A stretch of DNA of 64,000 bases from Bacteroidales bacterium (GTDB lineage Bacteria > Bacteroidota > Bacteroidia > Bacteroidales > JAAYJT01). Under the pieces are notes generated by a model. It saw only the letters and a list, made by a program, of their open reading frames with translations, had not been told where the DNA came from and made no database searches. Location: positions 1-64,000 of the forward strand of contig JACZJK010000052.1 in NCBI GenBank assembly GCA_014860575.1, written 5' to 3'. The position numbers and the translations under genes are program-made. Positions 9,237 through 17,905 of this stretch are shown here, in pieces (position 1 is the stretch's first letter; each line of letters starts with the position of its first letter).

Positions 9237-9962
9237 TTATTGTTTACGGTCAGGGTTTAAAAGATCACTCATGCCAAAGCATCCCTTTTTGCCGATGATC
9301 CATTCCGCAGCCATTACGGCTCCCACAGCGAATCCTTTGCGGTTTTTGGCATCATGGTGGATTTCAATTTTATCAAACTCGAACTCATAGGTAACCGAAT
9401 GTGAGCCGGTGATATTCCCTTCGCGGATGGATGTAATTGGAATTTCTGATTTGTCCGGTTCCTGTCCGGTCCAGCCTTTCTTATGTTCAATTTCTTTAAT
9501 AATATCATCGGCAAGCCTTATGGCGGTTCCGCTTGGGGCATCGGCCTTTTGAGCATGATGTGCTTCTGTTATCGAGATTTCATATTCCGGGAAATCTTTC
9601 ATGAGTTGAGCCAGCCGGTGGTTAAGCTCGAAAAAAATATTAACACCAATGCTATAATTGGGTGCATAAAAAAACGCCTGGTTCTTTTGAATACAAATAT
9701 TTTTTATTTCGTCTATCCGGTCAAGCCAGGCAGTTGTGCCGCTCACAACGGGTAGTTTTTTTTCAAAGCACCGGAGTATATTATCGGGAGCGCTTGATGG
9801 AATACTGAACTCAATGGCAACATCTGCGGTCTGAAGCAATTCTGCTTGTTTCTCCCAATCTGATACGTCATCAATAAAAGCGACAATCTCATGTCCTTTT
9901 TCAAGGGCTGCAGATTCAATTTCCCTGCCCATCCTTCCGTATCCAATGATTGCTATTTTCAT
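9237..9962 (-). CDS. dapB: 4-hydroxy-tetrahydrodipicolinate reductase
   Basis: DapB catalyses the second step of the diaminopimelate-lysine branch, reducing the product of DapA with NAD(P)H in the cytoplasm. The 241-residue protein starts with the dinucleotide-binding motif IGYGRMGREI (residues 5-14). It has the conserved APNYSIGVNIFFEL and the catalytic and substrate-binding region EAHHAQKADAPSGTA. Its length matches the family. It sits between DUF5683 and lepB on the same strand, while dapA is about 16 kb away on the other strand, so the pathway is split. Confidence 0.96.
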   Translation of the reverse strand: MKIAIIGYGRMGREIESAALEKGHEIVAFIDDVSDWEKQAELLQTADVAIEFSIPSSAPDNILRCFEKKLPVVSGTTAWLDRIDEIKNICIQKNQAFFYAPNYSIGVNIFFELNHRLAQLMKDFPEYEISITEAHHAQKADAPSGTAIRLADDIIKEIEHKKGWTGQEPDKSEIPITSIREGNITGSHSVTYEFEFDKIEIHHDAKNRKGFAVGAVMAAEWIIGKKGCFGMSDLLNPDRKQ

Positions 9963-10111
9963 TTTATTTTTTGTTGATTTAGAGCCCTAAACTCCGCCTT
10001 GTCCTGATTCCTTTTTCTTTGCTTTAGCTCCGCCTTTGTCTCAACATATGCTCTTGTCTTTCCTTCGCCTTAGCCTCAGTCTTTGCCTTGTCTTTCACCT
10101 CAGCCTTAGCC
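9963..10111. repeat. Low-complexity repeat tract between dapB and the DUF5683 gene
   Basis: It consists of degenerate units such as CTCCGCCTTGTCC, CTTCGCCTTAGCCTCAG and CACCTCAGCCTTAGCCTCAG. Read on the other strand they resemble GGCGAAGGCTGAGGCGAAGG at 5725. No gene or hairpin was seen. Confidence 0.65.
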
Positions 10112-10681
10112 TCAGAATTTCAAAGTCAACGCCAAACCCGAAACCTTCCTGGCCGCCAGCGGGTCATGAAGCAATGCAGGTTCCACCTTCAAACTGAGGT
10201 TCTCACCAATATCGTAATCAAATAAATGAGCATCCACTGAGGCATCAAGTATATTGATCAGATACAACACCCCAGCCAGGATATAACCTATTTCAAGGTT
10301 GCGCCTGTAAAGGTTTTTGCCACTAAGCAACTGTTGCTCATTGTAACGTCCGACGTAGTCATTATTTATTGGAACCGTATCCTTGTTTGCAACATAACGA
10401 TATGCCTCCAGAAATTTTCGGTATTCCTTGGTATTTTCGCTGGTGATATAATAGAGTGCTCCAAAACCACCATATAAAATAGGTATTTTCCAGTACTTCC
10501 GGTTGTACGCCTGCCCAAGGCCTGGAAGAACCGCAGAATAAATGCTTGCTTTGCGCGGGGAATGTACTTTTTGAGGTTCGGCAATTGTGTCGTTTAACTG
10601 AGCGGAGACAAAAACGGGAAAAAGCACACAGCAAATTAATATTGAAAATGTTAGTCTTGAAAATGAACGTTTGAACCTCAT
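10112..10681 (-). CDS. DUF5683 family exported protein
   Basis: With the ATG at 10681 the protein is about 189 residues and begins with a clear signal peptide (MRFKRSFSRLTFSI, ending VFVSAQ). A start at 10780 would add 33 residues without signal character and is less likely. After the signal comes SIYSAVLPGLGQAYNRKYWKIP and a hydrophobic PILYGGFGALYYI segment, then a second hydrophobic region near the C-terminus (YILAGVLYLINILDASVDAHL). This is the typical DUF5683 pattern. The function is unknown. In many Bacteroidota it lies between parB and dapB, as here, and is likely co-transcribed with parB (110 bases after it). Envelope location is inferred from the signal and hydrophobic segments. Confidence 0.82.
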   Translation of the reverse strand: MRFKRSFSRLTFSILICCVLFPVFVSAQLNDTIAEPQKVHSPRKASIYSAVLPGLGQAYNRKYWKIPILYGGFGALYYITSENTKEYRKFLEAYRYVANKDTVPINNDYVGRYNEQQLLSGKNLYRRNLEIGYILAGVLYLINILDASVDAHLFDYDIGENLSLKVEPALLHDPLAARKVSGLALTLKF

Positions 10682-10790
10682 GAAATGCCACAAGTTATCC
10701 TTGCTCAGGTATTGGTTCGCAACAAAAGTTGCCTTGTTTGATTTTTGCATCCGTGCGGATGAAAAACAGTTCATAAACAATTTGAAGTAA

Positions 10791-11678
10791 TTATTTTTCC
10801 AGGATCATGGCAATGCGATCAATCTCTGCCTCATTCCGGAACTCAATAACGATGCTGCCTTTGCCTTTATTATCAATATTGACCTCCACCGGCGTACCGA
10901 AACGGCTGAAAAGCGAGTTTTTAAGATTTATTAACTTATCTGGTAATGCCCTGGTTGGTCGGACAGGCTTCAATATTGCTGGTTTGTCCAGGTTGCGAAC
11001 CATTTCTTCTACCTGGCGAACCGATAGCTCGAGAGCCAGGATTTTCTCCAGGATGGCCAGTTGTTTTCCCGGGTCGCTCACATTAATAATAGCTCTTGCA
11101 TGCCCCATGCTGATCTTATTGTCACGCAAAGCCACCTGAATTTCAGCAGGAAGTTTGAGCAAGCGGATATAATTGGTGATGGTGCTTCTGCTTTTACTCA
11201 ATTTATCGCTGAGTTGCTCCTGGGTGATATGGCACTCATCAATCAAACGCTGAAAACTAATAGCGATAGCCAATGGGTTCAGATCCTGACGCTGAATGTT
11301 TTCAACAAGCGCCATTTCAAGCATTTGCTGATCATTGGCAACCCGAATATAGGCCGGGATTCTTTCGAGGCCAGCCATGATTGATGCCCGTAGCCTGCGT
11401 TCTCCTGATATAAGCTGGTAGCGGTCGTAACCAAGTTTCCGGACTGAAACTGGCTGGATAATTCCTTGTTCTGCTATGCTGTCGGCCAGTTCACGCAATG
11501 CGTCTTCTTCAAATTTATCGCGTGGCTGGAAGGGGTTGGCATCAATGTTTTCGATTTTAATTTCAGCAATAGCTCCTGCAACAAATTCGCCTGAAATATC
11601 TCTTGAAGTGATATCGGTGTCCGGACTTTCAAGGATGGCGTTCAAACCACGCCCAAGTGCACGTTTTTTAGTGTTCAT
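10791..11678 (-). CDS. parB: ParB chromosome-partitioning DNA-binding protein
   Basis: ParB binds parS sites near the origin, spreads as a CTP-dependent clamp and stimulates ParA to segregate chromosomes. The 295-residue protein has the ParB/Srx N-terminal domain with the NPFQPRDKFEEDALRELADS and SGERRLRASIMAG motifs. A helix-turn-helix follows (ITQEQLSDKLSKSRSTITNY), then a C-terminal dimerisation region. Its start overlaps the end of parA by 11 bases, so the pair is translationally coupled. No sequence resembling the canonical parS palindrome was noticed in the window. Confidence 0.95.
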   Translation of the reverse strand: MNTKKRALGRGLNAILESPDTDITSRDISGEFVAGAIAEIKIENIDANPFQPRDKFEEDALRELADSIAEQGIIQPVSVRKLGYDRYQLISGERRLRASIMAGLERIPAYIRVANDQQMLEMALVENIQRQDLNPLAIAISFQRLIDECHITQEQLSDKLSKSRSTITNYIRLLKLPAEIQVALRDNKISMGHARAIINVSDPGKQLAILEKILALELSVRQVEEMVRNLDKPAILKPVRPTRALPDKLINLKNSLFSRFGTPVEVNIDNKGKGSIVIEFRNEAEIDRIAMILEK

Positions 11679-12483
11679 CTTGAATTGGAATTTGTTTGTC
11701 AGCGTTTTTGATTGAGGTCATATCGTTTTTCTGAAGAATCTCTCTTGCAAGGTTCAGATAATTGATGGCACCGGTGCTGTTTACATCATGCATCATGATT
11801 GATTCACCAAAACTGGGCGCTTCGCTCAGGCGGATATTGCGGTTGATAACCGTATTGAACACCATTTGCTGAAAATGTGTTTTAACTTCTTCAACAACCT
11901 GGTTTGCAAGGCGAAGACGCGAATCGTACATCGTAAGCAATATACCTTCAATATCAAGTGCCGGGTTCAAACGAGCCTGAACTATCTTAATTGTGTTTAA
12001 CAGTTTGCCTAAACCTTCGAGCGCGAAGTACTCACATTGTACCGGGATGATCACCGAATCTGCTGCTGTAAGGGCGTTTACAGTTATGAGGCCAAGTGAT
12101 GGCCCGCAATCAATAATAATGAAATCATATTCTCTGCGAAGCTGATCGGTAACCTTGCGCATCATCTTTTCGCGGTTGGGCAGGTTGATCATTTCTATTT
12201 CTGCACCCACCAGGTCAATATGCGCCGGGATAAGATCAAGGAAGGGCGTATCGGTATTGAGGATGATGTTTTTTGGCTCAACTTCATCAATGATGCATTC
12301 GTATATGCTGGTTTTAATATTTTTCGGGTCGAACCCAATGCCTGATGTGGCATTGGCCTGGGGATCGGCATCAATGAGCAGTGTTTTGTATTCAAGCACA
12401 GCAAAACCTGCACCCAGGTTAATGGCTGTGGTGGTTTTTCCTACGCCTCCTTTTTGGTTGGCTATGGTAATTACTTTCCCCAT
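11668..12483 (-). CDS. parA: ParA/Soj chromosome-partitioning ATPase
   Basis: ParA is a Walker-type ATPase that binds DNA as an ATP dimer and moves ParB-parS complexes. This 271-residue protein starts directly with the deviant Walker A motif KGGVGKTTTAINL (residues 10-22, signature lysine present). It also has IDADPQANATSGIG and the Walker B-like DFIIIDCGPSLG. The absence of an N-terminal helix-turn-helix fits the chromosomal Soj type rather than a plasmid P1-type ParA. It heads the parA-parB-DUF5683-dapB-lepB set and has a good promoter 77 bases upstream. Confidence 0.96.
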   Translation of the reverse strand: MGKVITIANQKGGVGKTTTAINLGAGFAVLEYKTLLIDADPQANATSGIGFDPKNIKTSIYECIIDEVEPKNIILNTDTPFLDLIPAHIDLVGAEIEMINLPNREKMMRKVTDQLRREYDFIIIDCGPSLGLITVNALTAADSVIIPVQCEYFALEGLGKLLNTIKIVQARLNPALDIEGILLTMYDSRLRLANQVVEEVKTHFQQMVFNTVINRNIRLSEAPSFGESIMMHDVNSTGAINYLNLAREILQKNDMTSIKNADKQIPIQDEH

Positions 12484-12559
12484 TTGTGTTAGAGCTGCTT
12501 TTTCAGGTAGTAAATAATAAGTTGCTGATTGTCAATGCGTATTGAAGAAGTTCGACTTA

Positions 12560-12589
12560 CAAAATTACAATAATAATGAAAGCCCCAAA
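12560..12589 (-). promoter_or_regulatory. Bacteroidota-type promoter for parAB
   Basis: On the minus strand TTTG (12589-12586) is followed after 18 bases by TAATTTTG (12567-12560). This matches the -33/-7 pattern of the Bacteroidota primary sigma factor. The leader to the parA ATG would be about 70 bases. Confidence 0.7.
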
Positions 12590-12674
12590 GACAGGCTTTG
12601 CATTTGTTAATAAGTTTTCACATTGAGATTAGCTCAAGGAATTGCAGGGCAAATAGTTGTGAGTTTGTAGCGGA

Positions 12675-13037
12675 TTAATTGTCGTCATCAGCTCCCAGGT
12701 CTTCGAATTCAATCCCGGATTTTAATTTCGGTGATTCCGGTTCCGGAGCATCAACAACTTCGGGCATGACGCCAGTTTCAATAAATTCAAGCGCTACGTT
12801 AAGACCGTCAATGAATTTCTGAAAGTCTTCCTTATAGAGAAATATCTTGTGTTTTTCGTAGAAGAACTTACCCTGGTCATTGTTAAAACGCCTTTTGCTT
12901 TCGGTGATTGTTAAATACTTTTCTTCTGAACGGGTTTCTTTAACATCGAAGAAGTAGGTTCTTTTTCCAGCGCGTACAGTTTGTGAAAAAATTTCTTCTC
13001 TTCTCTCGTTTTTCTCATTGTTATCCATCTCTTCCAT
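12675..13037 (-). CDS. DUF3276 PUR-alpha-like nucleic-acid-binding protein
   Basis: The 120-residue protein contains the compact PUR-type repeat of DUF3276: EIFSQTVRAGKRTYFFDVKE, YLTITESKRRF and KHKIFLYKEDFQKFIDGLN, ending in a very acidic tail (EFEDLGADDDN). Relatives such as the Borrelia PUR protein bind single-stranded DNA or RNA as dimers, so a role in nucleic-acid regulation is likely but not shown. It is expressed alone, divergent from nusB. A second in-frame ATG at residue 4 (MDNNEK) is about as likely as the first. Confidence 0.85.
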   Translation of the reverse strand: MEEMDNNEKNERREEIFSQTVRAGKRTYFFDVKETRSEEKYLTITESKRRFNNDQGKFFYEKHKIFLYKEDFQKFIDGLNVALEFIETGVMPEVVDAPEPESPKLKSGIEFEDLGADDDN

Positions 13038-13077
13038 TATGCGGTAATTTAATTACACAAACGACTTATGAGTAACG

Positions 13078-13085
13078 CAAAGGTA
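13078..13085 (-). promoter_or_regulatory. Candidate -7 box for the DUF3276 gene
   Basis: TACCTTTG on the minus strand fits TAnnTTTG and lies 41 bases before the start codon. The -33 position holds only a TGTG-like sequence. Confidence 0.5.
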
Positions 13086-13205
13086 AAAATATTATTTTAG
13101 CCACAGTTTGTGGCATATTTTTTAAAAACCAAAGCCAACCGGCTCTGAAATAAATATTTATGATGTTTATTGATTCAAAGAGATCACGGTTTATGATTTA
13201 TTCCC

Positions 13206-13213
13206 TACTTTTG
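13206..13213 (+). promoter_or_regulatory. Candidate -7 box for the nusB operon
   Basis: TACTTTTG fits TAnnTTTG and is followed by GCGGCC. The nusB ATG is 53 bases downstream. No clear -33 TTTG was seen. Confidence 0.5.
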
Positions 13214-13265
13214 CGGCCTGAAAATAGCACCCTAAGTGCGTTAGTTATTAATTTTATTTCATTGC

Positions 13266-14225
13266 ATGTTAAGCAGAAGGCTGATCAGGGTTAAGGTAAT
13301 GCAGGCATTGTATGCCTTTTTTCAAACAGAGGATAACGATTTGCCTGCTGCTGAAAAGCAACTTATCAGAAACATCGACAGGATATACGAACTCTACATC
13401 TGGCAGCTTGCCTTTCTTGTTGATTTGTTCAGTTATTTCAGGCAGCGTGCTGACGAAGCCAAACAGAAGTTTCTACCCACCGAAGAGGATCTCCACCCCA
13501 GTACAAGGTTTATTGATAATAAGCTGATTGCACAGCTTGAGGAAAGCAGGGATTTTCATAAGCAAATCGAGCGCTTTAAAGTAAACTGGGTGGACGAGAA
13601 GGAATTGTTTCGTGTAATGTATAATGATATCCGGGCAGGTGAGGAATACAAAAAATACATGACTGCAGAGAAGAGCAGTTACGAAGACGATCGCAGTATT
13701 CTTATAAAGCTCATCCGTGCTCAATTTTTTCCATCAGAATTGCTCCAGGGATTTTTTGAAGAACGCAATATCCATTGGGTCGATGATTTTGATACCGCCA
13801 TGCTTATGGTGATGAAAACTTTGAAATCGCTTAACATAAAGCAGGATGCTACAGCGCCGCTTCCAGGATTGTATGAAGATGATGAGGCTGAAACCGAAGA
13901 CAAGGAATTTGCGAGGAACTTGCTCCGAATAACGATTTTCTACAGTTCGGAATATGCAGAGATAATTTCGGCAAGGGCAAAAAACTGGGAATTGGAAAGG
14001 ATTGCCATGCTTGACATTATTCTGATGAAGATGGCCATTGCCGAACTGGTTCAGTTTCCATCTATTCCTGTGAAAGTTACGCTGAATGAATACATTGAGA
14101 TATCAAAGCAATACAGCACACCCAAGAGCAAGGTGTTTATCAACGGTTTGCTTGATAAGCTGATTGTTGAGTTCAAACAGGAAAATAAAATCAAGAAAAC
14201 CGGAAGAGGGTTAATTGATAATTAA
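13266..14225 (+). CDS. nusB: NusB transcription antitermination factor, long form
   Basis: NusB binds boxA RNA with NusE to support antitermination on rRNA operons. At 319 residues it is about twice the length of the Escherichia coli protein. The N-terminal half (starting LSRRLIRVKVMQALYAFFQ) carries the Bacteroidota-specific extension. The conserved NusB core is at the C-terminal end, with ELERIAMLDIILMKMAIAEL and PVKVTLNEYIEISKQYSTPKSKVFINGLLD. It is the first gene of a five-gene set with DUF1573, yajC, ybbR and coaE, an order that is common in the phylum. Confidence 0.94.
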   Translation: MLSRRLIRVKVMQALYAFFQTEDNDLPAAEKQLIRNIDRIYELYIWQLAFLVDLFSYFRQRADEAKQKFLPTEEDLHPSTRFIDNKLIAQLEESRDFHKQIERFKVNWVDEKELFRVMYNDIRAGEEYKKYMTAEKSSYEDDRSILIKLIRAQFFPSELLQGFFEERNIHWVDDFDTAMLMVMKTLKSLNIKQDATAPLPGLYEDDEAETEDKEFARNLLRITIFYSSEYAEIISARAKNWELERIAMLDIILMKMAIAELVQFPSIPVKVTLNEYIEISKQYSTPKSKVFINGLLDKLIVEFKQENKIKKTGRGLIDN

Positions 14226-14281
14226 GCTTTTTATGACCCCGGAACCAGCCAGCCTGAAAAACCTGGTGGCCATAAAAATTG

Positions 14282-14289
14282 TAAATTTG
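14282..14289 (+). promoter_or_regulatory. Candidate -7 box for the DUF1573-yajC-ybbR-coaE genes
   Basis: TAAATTTG fits TAnnTTTG exactly and lies 16 bases before the DUF1573 ATG. Only the -7 box is convincing. It may give the downstream genes a promoter separate from nusB. Confidence 0.5.
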
Positions 14290-14305
14290 CACAATTATAA
14301 AAAAT

Positions 14306-14797
14306 ATGAACTTCATTAATACCATACCTAAATTCTTTTCTCTTGCACTTGTTGTGGCTTTAATTGTATTGTCTTCCTGTGGCGGCAATTCTTCCGGCGA
14401 AGGCCGCTTGCCGACTGATCTGATCCAAAACCCACGCAGTGCGGAAGGGAACAAAGAAAACGTAGATATGCCTGCTTTTGAATTTGCCAAGGAATTTCAT
14501 GATTTCGGTAGGATCATACAGGGAGAACAGGTATCATTTGGTTTCAAATTTAAGAATTCAGGCGATGCCATGTTGCTGATCTCAAGTGTGAGTTCTTCCT
14601 GCGGTTGTACAGTTGCATCTTTCCCCGATAAACCCATGAGACCGGGTGAGGAAGGTGTTATTACCGTAAGTTTCGATAGCCGCGGCCGCAGAGGTTCGCA
14701 GGTTAAAACAGTAACCTTGATGGCAAATACACAACCCAACACAAAGCAACTATCGGTTCAGGCTAATATAATCACACCTGAAACATCAAATTTCTGA
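14306..14797 (+). CDS. DUF1573 lipoprotein
   Basis: The 163-residue precursor has a signal peptide ending in a lipobox (IVLSSC, C25), so it should be lipid-anchored in the envelope. The rest is one DUF1573 domain, an immunoglobulin-like fold, with the typical EFAKEFHDFGRIIQGEQVS start, the SSCGCTVASFP segment and GVITVSFDSRGRRG. The function of DUF1573 proteins is not established. In Bacteroidota it often lies between nusB and yajC, as it does here. It ends 80 bases before yajC and is likely co-transcribed. Confidence 0.88.
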   Translation: MNFINTIPKFFSLALVVALIVLSSCGGNSSGEGRLPTDLIQNPRSAEGNKENVDMPAFEFAKEFHDFGRIIQGEQVSFGFKFKNSGDAMLLISSVSSSCGCTVASFPDKPMRPGEEGVITVSFDSRGRRGSQVKTVTLMANTQPNTKQLSVQANIITPETSNF

Positions 14798-14877
14798 TCA
14801 CAAATATTTTAACAGGAATACCTAACATAAACTAACCATTTTAGAACGCTTTAAATTAACACTTTAATTTCAATTTT

Positions 14878-15213
14878 ATGAACATTACAACTTTAAACAG
14901 CATCCTTCTCATGACACCTCAAAGTTCAGAAGGAGGCGGAGGTTTTGGGTCTATGATCTTTCTCTTGCTCATCATTGTTATCTTCTACTTGTTTTTTATC
15001 AGGCCACAAATGAAAAGGTCAAAGGATCAGAAGAAATTTCGTGAGAACCTCAAGAAAGGTGACAAAATTATTACCATTGGTGGATTGCACGGAAAAATTG
15101 TTGAAGTACAGGAAACAACTTTTACTATTGAAGTAGCTGATAACTTGAAGCTCAGGGTTGAAAAATCGGCCATAGCTATGGATGGCACTGCACAAATCGC
15201 AGAACAAAAATAG
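14878..15213 (+). CDS. yajC: YajC, SecDF-associated translocase subunit
   Basis: YajC is a small single-pass membrane protein that associates with SecDF and the Sec translocon. The 111-residue protein has an N-terminal glycine-rich stretch, one transmembrane helix (FLLLIIVIFYLFFI, about residues 27-42), and the signature RPQMKRSKDQKKFRENLKKG followed by the DKIITIGGLHGKIVEV domain. Length and order match the family. The next gene begins 23 bases downstream. Confidence 0.95.
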   Translation: MNITTLNSILLMTPQSSEGGGGFGSMIFLLLIIVIFYLFFIRPQMKRSKDQKKFRENLKKGDKIITIGGLHGKIVEVQETTFTIEVADNLKLRVEKSAIAMDGTAQIAEQK

Positions 15214-15236
15214 TTTCAAACAAAACCTTACTGAAG

Positions 15237-16244
15237 TTGAAAACTGGTTTAGCAAACAATGCCGGAACTAATCCGAACCCTGCGAAAACAAGGTTTAGGA
15301 ACCAGTTTTCAATCTTTTTTGTTTTTGTAGTTTTTTCTGCTACCGTTTGGGTGATTGCCAAACTATCGAAGGATTTCACTTCCGCGATAACTTATAACGT
15401 TGAATACGAAAATCTGCCAGCCGGTAAAACACTGGTGTATGCAAGTGATACAGCTATAACCGTTGGCCTCGATGCAAGTGGGTTTAATCTTATCAACTAC
15501 CATTTATTCAAGAAGAAACCGGTTGTAAGCATTGATCTCTCAGGAATGAGATTATACCCTGATGGGATCAATTTCTACGGTTTACTCCTGACGTCAGGAC
15601 TAACAGGAAAACTAGCCTCACAGGTGGGTTCGCACAATGAACTCATCTTTATCACACCCGATACCCTCAGGTTTGAGTTTAAGGCAGAGCATAGCCGGCG
15701 TGTGCCAGTTTTGCCAAGGGTTCAATATCAGTTGAGCGCCCAACACATGCTTTATGACTCAATACAGGTTGTTCCCGACAGCATCTGGGTTTACGGGCCA
15801 CATGAAATTATTGATACATTATTCTTTGTGGAAACAAGTCTGCAGACCTTGAATGAAATCAATGAAAATCTGCAATTAAATCTTGCACTTCAGAAGAAAC
15901 CTGATTTGCCGTTAACTTACTCGGATAACGAGGTAGAAGTAAGAATAAACGTCGAGAAATTTACTGAGAAATCATTCGATCTGCCCATCATCGTCAATTG
16001 CCCTGACAGCCTTTTTACATTGCGCGTTTTCCCTGAAACGGTGAAAGTACATTGCCTTGTTGCATTGAAGGATTATAAACGTATTGATCCTGCGCTGTTT
16101 GAGGCTGCTATTTTTTGCAGTCCGGGGGAACTGCAATCAAGCAACAAACTCCGTGTTGAGATCAGGCAGCATCCATCGTATGTTCGCATCGCCCGCATAG
16201 AGCCTGAGCGGGTTGAATACATCATGGTAAAAACCCTGCAGTAA
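15237..16244 (+). CDS. YbbR-domain (CdaR-like) membrane protein
   Basis: The 335-residue protein starts at a TTG, 23 bases after yajC. One transmembrane segment (IFFVFVVFSATVWVIAKLS, residues 26-44) is followed by an extracytoplasmic region with YbbR-like repeats, for example DLPIIVNCPDSLFTLRVFPETV. In Firmicutes the YbbR protein CdaR regulates the diadenylate cyclase CdaA. No cyclase gene is in this window, so that link is not assumed. The position between yajC and coaE is usual in the phylum. The TTG start is chosen because the next ATG would fall well past the membrane anchor. Confidence 0.82.
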   Translation: MKTGLANNAGTNPNPAKTRFRNQFSIFFVFVVFSATVWVIAKLSKDFTSAITYNVEYENLPAGKTLVYASDTAITVGLDASGFNLINYHLFKKKPVVSIDLSGMRLYPDGINFYGLLLTSGLTGKLASQVGSHNELIFITPDTLRFEFKAEHSRRVPVLPRVQYQLSAQHMLYDSIQVVPDSIWVYGPHEIIDTLFFVETSLQTLNEINENLQLNLALQKKPDLPLTYSDNEVEVRINVEKFTEKSFDLPIIVNCPDSLFTLRVFPETVKVHCLVALKDYKRIDPALFEAAIFCSPGELQSSNKLRVEIRQHPSYVRIARIEPERVEYIMVKTLQ

Positions 16245-16253
16245 ACATTCTTC

Positions 16254-16832
16254 ATGCTGAAAGTTGGCCTCACTGGAAATATCGGAAGTGGAAAAACCAC
16301 TGTTGCAAAAATTTTCAGCATCCTTGGCACCGCAGTATTTAATGCCGATGAAGAAGCAAAAAAGCTGCTTAATGAACCCTCTCAACAATCCGGATTAGTT
16401 AACTATTTTGGCAACGACATTCTAGGTTCCGACCACAGAATAGACCGCACAAAACTTGCTAACCATATATTCAACAACAAGGGAGCGCTCAGTTTTATCA
16501 ACCAACTGATTCACCCTTTGGTAAGGCAAAACTTCAGTGAGTTCTGCCACTTGCATAGCAATTATCCTGTTTGTATATACGAAGCAGCCGTAATCATTGA
16601 AACAGGCTTTTATAAACAATTGGATAAAATTATCCTGGTCACGGCGCCAGAAGAAGTACGCATTCAACGGGTCGTTCTGCGAGATCATACAAGCGCTGAA
16701 CTTTTGGAACCGCGTATGAAAAACCAATGGCCCGAAGAACTTAAAATTCCACATGCCGATTACGTAATCAACAACGATGGCCTGACACCGCTTCTTGAGC
16801 AATGCCAGGCAATATTTGCTGAAATCTCCTAA
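16254..16832 (+). CDS. coaE: Dephospho-CoA kinase
   Basis: CoaE phosphorylates the ribose of dephospho-CoA, the last step of coenzyme A synthesis, in the cytoplasm. The 192-residue protein has the P-loop GNIGSGKTT (residues 8-16). The conserved ADEEAKKLL (substrate-binding aspartate), IHPLVRQ and YEAAVIIETGFYKQLD segments are present, as is the lid region VVLRDHTSAE. Length matches the family. It ends the nusB-DUF1573-yajC-ybbR-coaE set. The coaBC gene lies about 15 kb downstream. Confidence 0.95.
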   Translation: MLKVGLTGNIGSGKTTVAKIFSILGTAVFNADEEAKKLLNEPSQQSGLVNYFGNDILGSDHRIDRTKLANHIFNNKGALSFINQLIHPLVRQNFSEFCHLHSNYPVCIYEAAVIIETGFYKQLDKIILVTAPEEVRIQRVVLRDHTSAELLEPRMKNQWPEELKIPHADYVINNDGLTPLLEQCQAIFAEIS

Positions 16833-16864
16833 GCTGATTTTCCTACGGCCGCCAGAATCTCTTG

Positions 16865-17362
16865 TTAAGTCTTCGCAACGGCCAATTTATTCCCAATAAT
16901 TTTTTGCCATTTTTCAAGGAGTATCTGCTCTCCGTTCATGTGTAGGCTTGTTGATTCCTCGTAAAACTCCAGCCGGTAGGTGGTATGCATTGCATCGTTA
17001 TGGATCAGTTTCAGGTCAAGGCGGTCTGTTACTGTTTCCTGGTGTTTTCCGTTTCCTGATTGATGCGTTTTCCTTTCAATGCTGCACTTTTCCAGCGTAT
17101 TGAGGTCAACAACCATGACTTTCTCACCGGCTGGTTTATGAGCAAGGTAAAGCAATTTGTTGCTTTTCTCATCAACCCCAATACCATACATATTAGCCCA
17201 AAAATCGGATGTTGAGATTGAAAGTCCTTGGGTTGAAGCGGCTTGTTTAAATGATTTTGATAAAGTTCCTTTGCTTTTGTTTTGAGATCGCTGGATCAAC
17301 CAAATTGGAACTATAAATAATGCAACAAAGAATAATCCTATAATAATTGAAGTAGTATCCAT
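16865..17362 (-). CDS. Unknown single-pass membrane protein
   Basis: Not recognised. The 165-residue protein has one N-terminal transmembrane helix (SIIIGLFFVALFIVPIWLI, residues 5-23) followed by a soluble domain of about 140 residues, with YGIGVDEKSNKLLYLAHKP and VVDLNTLEKCSIE. These read like a beta-rich domain handling stored values, but no family can be named. It is convergent with coaE (32 bases apart) and is separated from the next minus-strand gene by 122 bases. Codon use looks like that of its neighbours. Confidence 0.65.
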   Translation of the reverse strand: MDTTSIIIGLFFVALFIVPIWLIQRSQNKSKGTLSKSFKQAASTQGLSISTSDFWANMYGIGVDEKSNKLLYLAHKPAGEKVMVVDLNTLEKCSIERKTHQSGNGKHQETVTDRLDLKLIHNDAMHTTYRLEFYEESTSLHMNGEQILLEKWQKIIGNKLAVAKT

Positions 17363-17484
17363 GATTAAGTGTATTAAATGTTATAAATATGAATCACTGC
17401 AACAGCATTAAAACCAATGCTGCAATGGGTGATCAGATGAAAAGAAAATTGTTTGTGTGAAACCGGGATGGAAAATTGCCTTAT

Positions 17485-17853
17485 TTACCAGTGATAATCA
17501 AATGGGAAGATGATTGCTGAAATATTTAACTTGAGAAAGATCTGATCGCAAATCCCAAAATATTCAACTGCTGAATGCAACTTTCCATAGGTTTCGAGAG
17601 TAAAAGATGAAAAAGTTGGGCGAATCAGACGATTTTCAGTTACAGGTTTTTTGATGGAATGAAACGGGTTGATTTCGTTTTCCGGAAGCAAACAAGACTG
17701 GAAAATATTTTCGGGAGCGTAAATTATGGCCACATTGCGGTAATTATCCGGTGGGGTTACTGCTAAATCAATGGAAGTACTGCTCAAACCGTTTCGCAGT
17801 ATTGATAGGAGTAAGATGATTACCAGGAATCCGGTGGTGAGAAATTGCTTCAC
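17485..17853 (-). CDS. Unknown small exported protein
   Basis: Not recognised. The 122-residue protein starts at a GTG and has an N-terminal hydrophobic stretch (TTGFLVIILLLSIL, residues 6-19) that looks like a signal sequence or anchor. The remainder is short, moderately aromatic and ends in FPFDYHW. A TAATTTTG box lies at 17858-17865 on the minus strand, only four bases before the GTG. If that is the real promoter, the mRNA would begin at or just inside the start codon. The gene may be lineage-specific. Confidence 0.5.
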   Translation of the reverse strand: MKQFLTTGFLVIILLLSILRNGLSSTSIDLAVTPPDNYRNVAIIYAPENIFQSCLLPENEINPFHSIKKPVTENRLIRPTFSSFTLETYGKLHSAVEYFGICDQIFLKLNISAIIFPFDYHW

Positions 17854-17905
17854 GGCGCAAAATTACACTGAGATTTCACAGCTTTATCAGCTTACTGAAA
17901 ATAAA

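Noticed and set aside
10791-12483. A parS site or replication origin near parAB
   Set aside because: No canonical parS-like palindrome and no cluster of DnaA boxes was seen in the parAB region. The single TTATCCACA-like sequence near 42961 is not enough.
13266-13527. A frame-shifted second start in nusB
   Set aside because: The N-terminal extension from 13266 is regular for Bacteroidota NusB and is continuous with the core.
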